From Eulemur rufifrons (Eukaryota > Chordata > Mammalia > Primates > Lemuridae): a stretch of 64,000 nt of DNA. Of this stretch, positions 45,773 through 57,220 are shown piece by piece; the stretch's first letter is position 1, and every line of letters starts with the position of its first letter. Both the position numbers and the translations under genes were made by a program. A model generated the notes under the pieces. It was not told the DNA's origin, did no database searches, and was given only the letters and a program-made list of their open reading frames with translations. Location of the stretch: NCBI RefSeq assembly GCF_041146395.1, contig NC_090989.1:252206843-252270842 (forward strand). The letters are read 5' to 3'.

Positions 45773-47053
45773 ACACCTTTGGCTCCTGTGCCAACCAGGC
45801 AGCACCACTTCCACAAATCAGGACCAATGCGAGTTAGCTATGTAGCCAGCTTAGGGTCCTTGTAGTCAAAAAGCTGACCCCTTCAGTTAAAGATATTTAG
45901 GGACAAATTTGGAATGGTGAGAATATGACTTTTCATAGAAAGGGTCATGAATCTCTGACCAGCAGGTCTGTAGTGCCAGGGGCTGGGCTGTGGGGGTTAC
46001 CACATGGAGAGATTTTCAGTAAAGCGAGAAGGACAGAAATTTCTGAGAATGTCAACCATTCTTGGTAGACACCCCTCCACTCCACATCTCATCTCTACAT
46101 CACACGTTATGCAGTTAAACACATACACACCATCATTACAAGAACAAGTAGAGGTCCTGGAGCTTGTTCCTGGCTGGCTAGGTAGTCAGTTGAGCCTATA
46201 GGTATTGCTGAGCCCTGTGGTCTGTACTGGAGTATGGGCCAGGGTAGGAGCACACAGAATAGAATTCAGACTGTCCCTTGAGCAGAATCCACTGGTTTTG
46301 TGTGGCTCCAGTGAGAATAAGGCTTTGAAACTGAACAAGATACCTTCTAGAAATGGGCTGTGCTAATCCCTTTCCCCAGATTATATCACGAGTAGAACCA
46401 GGTTTATGTGGTGCTTCAGTGCTCTGAACCCAGGCACTAGGGACCACCTACCCAGGAGTCCCCCTACCTCACTCCTGTAGACAGGGGAGTGATGATTTCA
46501 GGACATGAGAGGCTGTACTTACATGTATCTACTTGGGGGCTAATTGAAGGACCCAGGAGTATTTTCTTCTTGGGTAGGCCCTGAACAAAGCCAAAAATTG
46601 TAGAAACCAGTCTAGCGTTCTTCTCACCTATGGCCACTGCCTTCTGGCTGTTCTCCACCTTGCAGAAAGAATTTAGCCTTTGGCCTTTCTCCCTTTCATC
46701 TGGGTCAGCTGCTATACCCTTCATAGATGTTCAACCCTACAGAAGAAGCTTGGACTCTGATACCTCTGTACAGGCTGGATGGAGGGGGCCTCAGTGCTCC
46801 CTGGAAGATCAGAGACAGACTTCCAGGAGGGTCAGATGGACTTACCTAGACCTTGCTCAGAGGTGTGAAATGCTCCTTGAATTTCCTCGGTAGCAGCCTC
46901 CTGGACATACTGAGGACTCGGCATTTTCCACAGCTTTACTGACCATTATGTGAAACAAGAAACCAAGCATCTTTGCTGTTGTTAATTACTGTATGTGCCA
47001 TTGTTACAGGAAATTATATGCTAGTCTACAATAAATTATAGCAGCCTTTGGGG
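45773..47053 (+). other. UNC13B: UNC13B 3' untranslated region
   Basis: About 1.3 kb of non-repetitive sequence follows the stop codon and runs to just past the first good poly(A) signal. I place the end about 20 nt after that signal. The exact cleavage site is inferred. Confidence 0.75.
47030..47035 (+). terminator. UNC13B poly(A) signal AATAAA
   Basis: AATAAA, followed about 15 nt later by a G/T-rich run ('tttggggtttgat') suited to CstF binding. It is the first canonical hexamer after the stop codon. A second AATAAA at 47738-47743 could give a longer 3'UTR. Confidence 0.7.
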
Positions 47054-47737
47054 TTTGATAATTTTGCTCAAGTGTGGAAAGCCGTAGAAATGACCATCCT
47101 ATATAATGGTAGATTTTGGTCCAGTGCCTCTTTGCTGCTTCACACATCCTCTCCCCCCTTCTTCCCCTACCACGTACCTCTACCAAGGGGTAGAGCCTAA
47201 AATGATTCTGGATAAGCCCCAAGCAGTACAGCAACCATTGGGCCAGCATCTTGGCCTTGACCTGAGACCACCAATCTCATTACCAGGATCACGGGACCTA
47301 GGGCATCAGCTTCCTGCAAAAGGTCCAGAAGAGTAGTTGATGTGTGCTGATGAAAACGAGTCCATGCTATCTCTTTCCTTTATCTAGAATCACTAGGACA
47401 GACCACAGCCTGGGTTGTGAGGACAAGGCAGGGGACTACCAGGAAAGAGGTATGCCTCCAGGGCTTGGCAGAGGGCTAAGGCTGCCATCGACTGGACCGG
47501 TTAGGCCTAGGAGTACATATTGGCCTTTCATTCAGGCTCTATTCAAAGAAGAGCTGCAGTAGAAAGCCTGCTCCCAAAGAGGAAGAAATGAGGAAAAAAT
47601 GAGTCCTCCTAGCATGGAAATCGGAAAAGCTGAAGCAAGAAATTGTTCACCTACTCAGCCTGGACTCTAACTACTTGTGGGGTGAGGACTAGGGTGACCA
47701 GGCAGGGAACTAGCTCCATTTCCATTTGCTTGCTAAA

Positions 47738-47743
47738 TAAATC
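47738..47743 (+). terminator. Possible distal poly(A) signal
   Basis: AATAAA in unique sequence about 2 kb after the UNC13B stop, just before the L2 fragment. It may be used as an alternative distal site; there is no stronger evidence. Confidence 0.3.
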
Positions 47744-47744
47744 C

Positions 47745-48285
47745 TTACAATTCAGTTTCCCAGTCATTTAAAAACTTCCTCTTTCTCCTCCCGACTCCTC
47801 TCCCAAACCAGTCACCTTCTATTATTTCTGCCTCAAAATTACCTCTTGAATCCGTTGTATCACCTCAGTTCCCTCTACCACAACTGGAGGAGTGATTTTT
47901 AGGTCCTCTTCTCTGGATTACTGTGACAATCCCCTGCCTCCATTCTTTCCCTGCCCTCTTCACACACTTTGGTAAGTCTCTCTCCTGTTAATGCTATTCA
48001 ATGGCCACCCTTAGTTTCCGGGCTGAAAATCCAAGACCCTTCAAGATAGCACAGCCACCCCACCCCACGCTGTGCAGAAGTTCTAAAGCACAGACCTTGC
48101 AGATCCCCCACATGCCCCGTGCACTGGTACCTCTCTGTGCCTTTGCCCTTTCTGGTCCCCTTGCTGGAATGACTGGCAGCCCTTTCCATTGCCTTCTGTG
48201 CTCTGACATTTCCTATTTCCTGGAAGCCTTTAGGACCCAACCAACCCTGGGCGCTTTCCCACAGCACTCCACATTGTTATAATTT
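47745..48285 (+). mobile_element. L2 fragment between UNC13B and the CpG promoter
   Basis: 'ggattactgtgacaatcccc', 'ctgctggaatgactggcagc'-type text and 'atttcctggaagcctttagg' match forward L2. Confidence 0.55.
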
Positions 48286-48399
48286 ACTTGTCTATCTCAC
48301 CTCATCTGCCTGTGACCAACCCAAAGGCAGGATCTGAGTATTTCATCTCCGTTTCCCCAAAGGCCAGCACCGAGAGGGCGCTTGGGTATTTCAAAGTCA

Positions 48400-48610
48400 G
48401 GCCAGCAGCTACTGGCCGCCTCCGGGAAACCAAGTGGTTACCGCGCCTGAGAAAAGGGGTGTGGCCAGAGGCGGGCTCGTGGGAGAAGGGGCGTGGTCGG
48501 AGGCGAGGTTCTGCTCTAGGCCGGAACCTGGGGCTCTGCGGCGCCTGCGCAGAAAGGAGCGTTAAGATGGAGGGTGCTGGAGTCGACGGCTGTGCGGCGA
48601 CGGTAAGCAA
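48400..48610 (+). promoter_or_regulatory. Small CpG-rich promoter for a downstream gene
   Basis: This is the one clearly GC- and CpG-rich stretch outside Alus. It contains 'gcgcctgcgcag' at 48541-48552 (NRF1-like), 'aagatgg' at 48564-48570 (YY1-like) and GC/CACCC-type boxes 'aggcgggc' and 'ggggcgtgg'. There is no TATA box. A splice donor follows at 48603. It lies about 1.5 kb past the UNC13B poly(A) signal. In human the next gene is ATP8B5P, so this may be that locus's promoter (inference). Confidence 0.65.
48567..48602 (+). CDS. Possible first coding exon of a downstream gene (MEGAGVDGCAAT)
   Basis: An ATG in strong Kozak context ('ttaagATGG') is followed by 12 codons and then the donor 'gtaagcaaga'. 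I do not recognise the peptide. If transcription starts near the NRF1-like site the 5'UTR would be very short; the exon could equally be noncoding. By synteny it may belong to ATP8B5, but no P-type ATPase sequence is seen in the window. Confidence 0.35.
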
Positions 48611-49580
48611 GAGGTGCCCAAAGGCGGCGCCCGAGGAGAAGTTATCACCTCCCTTCCAACATTCCTTGAAGAGAGACCACACCCACGTACTTACCTGACA
48701 TTCGTACCCTTCTCTGTAGTTCCCGGTAGCTGTCTATCCTTATACTTCTTGAGAACTGTTCTCCCAGTACTCCACTCCCCATACTCGAGTATACAGGTTT
48801 CCCAAACACTCCGAGAGAAAATATTTGCTCGAATACCTAACAAAAGGGGTCCCCCAAATAACCTGAAAGGGCACACATTTATCCAGTTATTTCATGAAGC
48901 AGATGCCCCCATATCCCCTGCTATGGCACATTCCTACTGACTCAGGGAGTTTTCCACTTTTCCAGCACTATCCATATTCTCTGAGAAGTCGTAAACCTTG
49001 TCCCATACTTGAAAGTGGCACTTCTGCTTATCTTTCCCCTCCCTCTTACGGAATGGGATACTCCACAGGAAAGTCAAACGCTGGCTCATGATTTGCAACA
49101 GGTTTGCAGATTGGATTAACAGCTTTTTAAAGCTAGATTTCACATTTTTAAAATGCAGATTCCCAGCTTTTTTGAAAAATTGGAAGATCTTTTAACTCTT
49201 AGTTCACATTCCCGCAAAGCAACTTGTGGTTGGAGCTAAGAAGCAACAGTTAATTAAATTAGTTAACTGCAGTTCATCACAGACTCTCATATTTTTGTGC
49301 TGGGCTTTACATTGCTTGCCTGGCATCTGGTAGGCATTTGAGTTTGGGTTATTTTCTTAGCCAGTACTTTGAACTCTTCATGGGAACTGAAATCCATAGG
49401 TTGGATGTATGTTTAGGTTGGCTGTAGCTCCTATAATGCTCTGATTTGGATCAGAGATCATCCTGATAGCTAGAACCAAGGGTGAAATCTGTACCGAAGT
49501 GGTTTTGGTAAGAGAATTTAAGCAAAATATCTGTAGGTAGTTCCCTTGTACATTAGATCTTGAAGAAATCCAGTGTGCCT

Positions 49581-49914
49581 GGCCGGGCGCGGTGGCTCAC
49601 GCCTGTAATCCTAGCACTCTGGGAGGCCGAGGCGGGTGGATTGCTCAAGGTCAGGAGTTCGAGACCAGCCTGAGCGAGACCCCGTCTCTACTAAAAATAG
49701 AAAGAAATTATATGGACAACTAAAAATCTATATAGAAAAAATTAGCCGGGCATAGTGGCGCATGCCTGTAGTCCCAGCTACTCGGGAGGCTGAGGCAGTA
49801 GGATCGCTTAAGCCGAGGAGTCTGAGGTTGCTGTGAGCTAAGCTGACGCCACGGCACTCACTCTAGCCTGGGCAACAAAGTGAGACTCTGTCTCAACAAA
49901 AAAAAAAAAAAAAA
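49581..49914 (+). mobile_element. Young strepsirrhine-type Alu with intact duplication
   Basis: Full dimeric Alu flanked by the perfect 17-bp repeat 'aagaaatccagtgtgcc' (49563-49579 and 49915-49931). Little divergence from the copies at 21476 and 59084. Confidence 0.95.
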
Positions 49915-50329
49915 AAGAAATCCAGTGTGCCAAATGGTCTCTGGTGGGGCTAGGCCAAAGACAACATATTATTTTTTTCTCTTATGAACAGCTGGTTATA
50001 AAAGGGCCTGCCTCTGGTCTCCACAGGAAGTGATGTCTCAGAAGCACTGCCTCTTTCACCCCAGAACACACAAAGTGTAACCCTCCTCTCAGAAATAAGA
50101 GGGCTCATAGTATCAAGAGTAGGGGTGATATTCTGCAGGCTATATCTAATCAGAATTAAAACAGAAGTACCTATAGCAGTGGATTTTTAGGGAAGAAAAA
50201 CCACATCTTTAGGCAAAAATGTGTAACGCATCTATCCATTGTGAATATTCAGACTAACTCTCTGAATCATCCTCCCAAACCCAGAAGCAGAAAGGCAAAA
50301 CTGAAGAAGCAACATAGAATATAGAAATA

Positions 50330-50515
50330 GTATTGAAGCAGGAGTCAGAAGACATTAATACTTATCTCAGCCCTGCTACATTTTAGTCAGGAGTCCCTGA
50401 CCTTTAACTTCTCAGAGACTCAATTTCCTGCATCTGTTATATAGGACTAATAATTCCTGCCATGTCTACCTCAAGAGGGATCATATGGGCTCATATATGT
50501 AAAAGCACTTAGAAA
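50330..50515 (+). mobile_element. MIR SINE
   Basis: 'cctttaacttctcagagact', 'caatttcctgcatctgttat' and 'taaaagcacttagaaaacta' match MIR. Confidence 0.65.
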
Positions 50516-50619
50516 ACTACTTTTTTTCTGTGCGTATAGGGATTAGTATTATAAGTGATCCTCTGAGTTCTGATTAACTTCCAAGAAATTTGTCTTGCTG
50601 AGTTCCAGGGTCAAATTCA

Positions 50620-50950
50620 ACAGATATTTACTGAGCACTTACTATTGTGCCACGTATTCATCTAAGCATGGGGCCTAGCATTGAATAAAAAGAGACAGCC
50701 CCTTATAAATTTGGGAGTGAGTCATCAGCATATTAAGTGCCTACTGAGTGCCCAGTGCAGTATCAAAATATGGTGATGTAGTAGGAAGAATCTAGATTCT
50801 AGACTTTATCACTGTATAGCTGTGTGAGAAGGACTTTTGCCTGTGTGAGCCTGAACTGCCACATCTGCAAAATAAGGAGATTAAACTAGGTAACCTCTGA
50901 GCTTCTTTCTAGCTAAAATAGGTTTGTCATTTAAGATTCTAATTGCTAAT
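50620..50950 (+). mobile_element. L2/MIR remnants
   Basis: 'caacagatatttactgagca' and 'tgaactgccacatctgcaaa' suggest two decayed fragments; boundaries uncertain. Confidence 0.4.
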
Positions 50951-50989
50951 GTTCCCTATTCCAAATTGACACAGGAAAGTGACTCCCAA

Positions 50990-51650
50990 TGCTGGGAGCC
51001 ACTTAAGTTCAAGTGGGTCGTTGGCTTCACATGAGAAAGAATTCAGGAGCAACCCAACAGTATAAAGTGAAAGCAATTTTTGTTTAGAAACTATAGAAAG
51101 TCTACTCCACAGAGTAGAGGCTAGTTCTGTCTGCGAAGGAGAACTGGCTATGTGGGTCCTTTTGCCCCTGTGTTTAAGAAACAGCTTAATTATAGGCTAA
51201 ACAAGGGGAGGAATATTCATGTTATTTCTTGGGAAAGGGGTGTTTTTCTGAAATTAGGGTGACACCCTCCTTTTGACTACATATGGTAAAATAGGCAGTG
51301 TCATGGTGTCAGGTGCATGATGGGAATGGGAGCTTTCCTTAGAAACTTTTATGGTAATGAAGGTATAATGAAGCCATAAAGTCAAGAGGTGGTCAGTTCT
51401 CCACCATCTTTGTTATAACCTGTTGGAATTTGCCCTGTCTCCATCCTGTTTTGATCTGGGTAGTTTGAAACCTTGTTTTGAGACTTCCTGACTCAAACAA
51501 TGCCTGCACAATTAAGCGATGCCCAAAGCAGTGCCCAAAGTAGTGCCTGAAGCAATGTCCAAAGCAGTACCTGCCAGTTCCTCATCTCAAAATGAGCTTA
51601 TTGCCCTGCTGGTATGACCAGTCTGACAAAGTTTAACAGTCACAGAACTA
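50990..51650. mobile_element. Probable endogenous-retrovirus LTR fragment
   Basis: 'gaaagaattcaggagcaacc' with 'agtataaagtgaaagcaatt' is a pattern I associate with ERV LTRs. No gag, pol or env frame is present. Family and strand are not established. Confidence 0.4.
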
Positions 51651-52464
51651 CGAGGACAACAGAGTGCTACTGTCACACTAGATTCAGCACAATGGTGGTA
51701 ACAGCAGCCTTGCTGTGTGGATAATGGAGTATTTAGAGAGACTTCTTAGAAGACCTGGAAGGATGGGAAGCTTTGTATTAGAGAAAATGAAGGAGACTTT
51801 CTTGCTGATATTGTAAATTGAATGTATGGAAGTAAAAGGAGAAGAATGTGCCATTTATTGTTTTTCTAAAGTATCAGAGTCCTGGCAGAAAAACAGTTGG
51901 TATATTCAAAAGGATTTAACTGAAGAGAGTTTAACCAAAGAGCTATACACAGAGGTGTGGTCAGTGTTAAAGGAACAAACAAGAAATGGTGAAACACCTA
52001 GACTAGCAACAGTGGTGAGTCAGTAGCATCCTAGGCCTGAAGAAGAAAGGGGAGGTTACCGGAGCCCGGCTAGAACTACACAACTCTGGAAGAGGAACTG
52101 TCTGACGAGAGATATGGCAGCAGGTGCTAAGCAGCCACTAGAAGAACTTAGGCAAGGTAGAGAGGAAACAAAGGAATAAATGCCCTAACCTTTCTCTCTC
52201 CTCCTGCCCTCCAGTCTCCAGCTAGTACTGTCCATTGGCAAAACCCAAACAGAAATCTAGGAGCAAGGGAGTTTGGGTGATGTAGTCCATAGTAGTCAGC
52301 TTCCCAGAGCAAGGGAGAGGGAGATGGGGGGTGGGAGGGAAGAGGAGGGGAGAGGACAGCAAACAGCATGAACAGCACACCATGTATCTAGGGAAGGAAA
52401 AGTCACCACTATGGATGCTTTCCAAGAACACGTTCCCTCTGTTCAAATTCAAAATCTACTCTTA

Positions 52465-52595
52465 GGCTCAGTCTCCTTATCTGTGAAATGAGGAAGATAG
52501 TGCCTTTGTCCCAGGGTGATTGTGAGGATTCTATGATGTGGCACATGAAAGTGCCTAGCACAAGGCCTAATACACACTGGAGGCTCAACATGTGT
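52465..52595 (+). mobile_element. MIR fragment
   Basis: 'cagtctccttatctgtgaaa', 'ggtgattgtgaggattctat', 'gtgcctagcacaaggcctaa'. Confidence 0.75.
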
Positions 52596-52849
52596 TGGTT
52601 TCTTTCTTCCTGCACATGCCTAAATGGCTCCTTGGGTGAAATACCTTTTCTAGTTAAGGTCTCAAAGTGTGTGGCTGGAGCTGAGTGAATAAAGGAGAAA
52701 AGCAGATTATTTCCAGGGAATATTTTCATAGATGGTTAAACTAATCATTGATATTGATTCTTGTTAACTTCCCTTTAAGGGCATGAATGTTTTTCTTTAA
52801 AATTTGGTTCCCAAATTCTATTCTTTATGCTTTTTTTGGGTCCCATAGG

Positions 52850-52940
52850 CTCCCTATCAAGAACCACATTGAGACCACCATACAACTGACCACTAAGCAT
52901 GACTCAGAAGTCCATCAGGAGTTACTGAAATTCAGGGAGT
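52850..52940 (+). other. Candidate exon downstream of the CpG promoter
   Basis: 91 nt between 'tttgggtcccatag' and 'gtaagtattc', in non-repeat sequence. Only one frame is open (LPIKNHIETTIQLTTKHDSE, continuing to FRE); it needs an entering codon with two bases already used. Joined to the 48602 donor in the ATG frame it meets a stop after 7 codons. It is therefore a noncoding 5' exon, an exon of a decayed gene, or chance. Product not recognised. Confidence 0.35.
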
Positions 52941-53089
52941 GTAAGTATTCACTGTAAGATTGGAGTTGCAGAGGAGGCCTGGAAGAATGAATAATAGTGC
53001 CTACCCACTTAGTCCATATCAGAACTGCAACAAGCAATACTGTTACTCTTGCTTTAGACAGCATTTGTCTGGATAGGTCCCGGCAATTG

Positions 53090-53705
53090 GGATAGCCCTA
53101 GGATCTGACCACTTCTCACCACCTCTGCTGGTCCCATCCTGGTCCAAACTACTGTCATTGCTTCTTGGATTATTGTAACAACTATCACCTGGCCTCCCTG
53201 CTTCTGCATTATACTTTATTCTCAGCACAAAATGATCATTGTAAGTCAGATCAGATCACTCCTTTGCTTAAAACACTCTAATGACTTTCTATCTCATCCA
53301 GAGTAAAAGTTAAGTCATTGCAATGGCCTGCAAAGACCTATATTTTCTGTATCTGCCCCAACCCAATCTCTCTGACAACATATTTTATTACTCTTTTACT
53401 TATTGGCCTTCAGCCATACTGCCCTTCTTGTTATTCTTATAAAACATCAAACACATTCCTGTCTTAGGGCTTTTGCATTTGCTATCTCTCTTCCCTCAGG
53501 CATTTTCATGACTTGCTCTCTCTTCTTTGAGATCTCTGCGTAAGCATCACCATCTCAATGAGGCTTTCCCTGACTCTTTTTTCAGTGTACCCACAGCCAA
53601 ACATCCTCTCTCTGTCCTCATTCCTTGATTTATAGAGAATGTATCCCCAGCACATATTACAGTGTTTGGTAAATATTAAATATTTGCTGAATGAACAAGT
53701 GCGTA
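53090..53705 (+). mobile_element. L2 LINE fragment
   Basis: 'cttggattattgtaacaact', 'ttaaaacactctaatgactt', 'gtcttagggcttttgcattt', 'aaatatttgctgaatgaaca' follow the forward L2 order to its 3' end. Confidence 0.8.
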
Positions 53706-53799
53706 ACTAACTTTCCTTAGTGTTCCAGAGTCATATATCCAGTGATACCACTTGAATGTCATATGAAACCAAATGTGGCCTAAGCAGAACTCTTGAACT

Positions 53800-54510
53800 G
53801 CTCTGCCCCCAAATGTATTTCTCCTATAGTCTTCTTTTTATCATTTAATGATACCTCCATCCACCCAATTAGAGGTCATCTTCAATACTTTTCTTTCTCT
53901 CACACTGCACATTCAAACCATTGGTAAGTCTAGTCAACTTTAAAAGATACCCCATATTCAACCAGTTCTCATCATCCTTACTTTCATGGCTTGAGGTTAA
54001 GCTACCATAATTTGTCACTTAGACTCCTGCAGAAACTTCCCAACTAGTCTCCCTGCTTCTTTTCTCTTTTACCCCCAACCCCCACCCCAGAGTCTCTATA
54101 GTAATACAGTGGAATCAGATGGTATTTTTAAGGCATACATTAGATCAGACTAGAACACTCTTTCCCTTGCTGAAACCCTTCTGTTGGCTTCTCGTTATAA
54201 TCTCAGAATGAAATCCAAACTCCTGTCTGTGTTCTAAAATGCCCAACATGATCTTGTTTTTACCTACTTCTCCAACCAAAACTCTTGTTCTCTATGTGCT
54301 TGGTATACTGAACTTCTTTATGCCACTCCAACACAGCAAATTATTTTTTGACTCAGAGCTTTTTCATTTTCTGCTCTTTAGCCTGAAATGCTCTTCATCC
54401 AGATCTCAGAAGAGCTGTGCCCGTCTTATTCAGGTCTCATCAAAAGACCTCTGATCACCTGATTACCCTCTCACTACTGCCAATCACCGTCTAAACCATT
54501 ACTCTCTTTT
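53800..54510 (+). mobile_element. Second L2 LINE fragment
   Basis: 'ttaaaagataccccatattc', 'cactcctgcagaaacttccc'-like text and 'ttctcgttataatctcagaa' repeat the L2 order, so this is a separate copy. Confidence 0.7.
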
Positions 54511-54519
54511 ATGTGTTCT

Positions 54520-54830
54520 CTTTTTTTTTTTTTTTTTTTTTTTTGAAATAGTGTCTCATTCTGTTGCCCAGGCTGGAGTGCAGTGACATCATCATAACTC
54601 ACCGCAGCCTCAAACTCTTGGGCTCAAACTATCCTCCCACGTCAGCCTCTCAAGTAGCTGGGACTACAGGTGCATGCCACTATGGCCAGCTAATTTTTTA
54701 AATTTTTTATAGAGATAGGGTCTCACTATGTTGCTCAGGCTGGTCTCAAATTCCTGGCCTCAAGTGATCCTCCCACCTTGGCCTCCCAAAGTGCTAGGAT
54801 TATAGGTGTGAACCACCACACCCAGCCTAT
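54520..54830 (-). mobile_element. Older Alu (AluJ-like)
   Basis: Reverse-strand Alu from 'gtgtctcattctgttgccca' to 'aggtgtgaaccaccacaccc', without the lemur-specific right end. Confidence 0.88.
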
Positions 54831-54836
54831 ACGTTC

Positions 54837-55182
54837 CTTTTTTTTTTGTTTTGTTTTTTTGAGACAGAGTCTTGCTCTGTTGCCTGGGCTAGAGTGCCAT
54901 GGCGTCAGCCTGGCTCACAGCAACCTCAAACTCCTGGGCTCAAGCAATCCTCCTGCCTCAGCCTCCCAAGTAGCTGGGACTACAGGCATGTGCCACCATG
55001 CCTGGCTAATTTTTTCTATATATATATTTTTTTAGCTGTCCAAATCATTTCTTTCTATTTTTAGTAGAGACGGGGTCTTGCTCTTACTCAGGCTGGTCGC
55101 AAACTCCTGACCTCGAGCCATCCTCCTGCCTCGGCCTCCCAGAGTGCTAGGATTACAGGCGTGAGCCGCTGCGCTCGGCCAG
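54837..55182 (-). mobile_element. Strepsirrhine-type Alu, tail-to-head with the older Alu
   Basis: Reverse-strand Alu with 'ccatggcgtcagcctggctc' and 'gtccaaatcatttctttcta', i.e. the lemur-type form. It sits directly beside the older Alu in the same orientation. Confidence 0.92.
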
Positions 55183-55784
55183 AAAAAATATTTTTAAAAG
55201 CCTACTGAAACAATATAATAAATATGAATAGTGTTTCATTGTTACAGTTGTTTTTTTTTTTTTTTTTTTTGCCAACCCCAAGATTTTTTGTGTGTGTGTG
55301 AGGAGAAATCAGAGGTAGCCTAGAGTTGGATACTTCTGTGCTGTAGAGAGGAAGAGGGAAGACATACTCTGAAAGGGAACTTGCCAAGATGGAAATATTT
55401 AAAACAGGCAATGAGTTGACTAACCTGGCTAGAGCAGAGGATTCATGTTGGGAGATAATGAAAGGGGAATGGTACAATAGGTAAAAAGCAGAAGAGTGAG
55501 TTTTCAACAAAAGAGGTAAGGGATGATGAGCAGAGCAAGTAGGATGGCTAAGGTCCCTGTTTCCCCAGGACTGAGGGGCTTCCCTAGGCATAGGACATTC
55601 AGTGCTAAAACCAGAAAAGTCCCAGGCAAACTAGAATGAATTGATCACCCTAAGAGGAAAACTGCTACTAGTTGAGAAGTTTCAATAGCACAAAGAGGAG
55701 GCACTTGAACCTGGAGCAAGCTGGTTAGTGATGTACGTAGCCATATTCACAGAATATGGGGGATAAGAAAAGCAAGCATGGGTT

Positions 55785-57220
55785 ACCAAGATGGCAGAAT
55801 AGAAGACAACCTGCTCATATTCCCCCATAATAACGGGAATTCTACACCCATCCACAGTCAAAAGTCTCTCTGCAGGAGCCTCAGGATTTGGGTAGGAATT
55901 TGTGAAACCCCAGCAGAGCCCAAGACTTGGAGGGTTGTTTTGAGAGTGCAGAGAGACACCCAGGTGGCTGATCTGCTGAGCTTGCTTCCATATTCAAGCC
56001 TGGAAATGGCCCAGTCCTACAAAGGGATTGGTTACAACCCCATTTGGCCTTAAGCCTTCAACCAAAATCATCTGTCAAGGGGTTCAGAAGGAATTGCACA
56101 CACTGGTGTCTTGGTGAAGGCTCGTCTGCCTGCTGACATTGGTCTCATCAGTGAACTTGAAAGTGGCCCTGTAGCACTGCTCCAGCATTCCTTAGCTGAG
56201 GTACCAGCTCAGACATGCTGGCATTGGATCCAGATCCAGAGGGAGACTCACTCATATCTTGCAGCCTGTGAGTCTGGGCCTCCCTGATGGGCTCACCAAC
56301 CTCTGTCCCACAGTAGATCCCAAAGGAACCCAGGCTCAGCTCTGGTTCCTTCTGCTGCAATCAGGGAACTGTCCTGTCTGTGCTGAGACCTGCTGGGAGA
56401 TGCATACCCCTCTGAGCCAACAAGACCATGCTCTTCACCCTCCATCCCACAGCAGATCCCAAAGGGGCCCAGTCTTAGCTCTGGCCCTTCTCACTGCAGT
56501 CAAAGAACTATCATATCCATGCTGAGACCTGCTGAGAGACACGTACCTGGCTGGGCCAACAAGATGGGCTCTCCAGCCTCTGTCCCACAGCAGATCCCAA
56601 GGGGGCCCAGTCTGAGCTCCAGTCCCTCCAGCTGCAACCAGGGTACTATCTCATCTGTACAGGGATTTGCTGGAAGATGTGTGCATCTCTATGCCAATGA
56701 GACTAGGTACTCCAGCAGATCCCACAGCATATCCTAAGGGGGCCCAGTTCAGCTGCAGCCCCTCCTGCTGCAGTTAGGGAACTATTCTGTCTGTGCAAGG
56801 TCCTCCTAAGAGATGTATGGCCTCTGAGCCAATAATACTAAGCTCTCCAGCCTCTGTCCCACAGAAGATCCTGAGGGGGCTTAGTCTCAGCTCTGGCCCC
56901 TCCTGTTACAGTAGAGGAAGTATCCTGTTTATACAGGGACCTGCTGGGTGATGCACACCTGTCTGAGCTGACAAGAAAGGCCCACCAGCCTCCTTCCCAC
57001 AGCAGATTCCAAAGGGGCCCATTCTCAACCCCAGCCTCTCTTGGTGCAGTTGGGGATCCATCCCACCCATGCAGAAATCTGCTGAGGGGACACACCCATC
57101 TGGGCTACCAGGACTATCCTCTGGACTCAGGTTCCTGGCCTACACAGCCCCAGTACCTTCCTTGGCCTTCCCAGGTCCATCTGGGCTGGAAAGCTGCATC
57201 AACCTCAGACCCAGCTTGTG
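55785..57220 (+). mobile_element. L1 5'UTR-like segment, ORFs absent
   Basis: It opens with 'caagatggcagaatagaaga', close to the start of primate/mammalian L1 5'UTRs, followed by 'ggaattctacacccatccac' and GC-richer text. No ORF1 or ORF2 sequence follows; the segment ends at about 57220. It contains the 138-bp tandem array. Confidence 0.6.
56230..57115 (+). repeat. 138-bp tandem repeat array, about 6 copies
   Basis: The block 'cagcagatcccaaaggggcc' and variants starts at 56311, 56450, 56588, 56724, 56862 and 57000, spacings of 139, 138, 136, 138 and 138 bp. Each unit also holds a form of 'cctgctgggagatgcatacc'. Units are moderately diverged. Confidence 0.9.

Noticed and set aside
48288..48698. 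136-codon open frame across the CpG segment
   Set aside because: It begins in decayed L2 sequence and runs through the splice donor; only its internal MEGAGVDG start in good Kozak context is worth keeping.
50990..51650. Coding endogenous retrovirus
   Set aside because: Only LTR-like text is seen; no gag, pol or env frame of meaningful length lies beside it.
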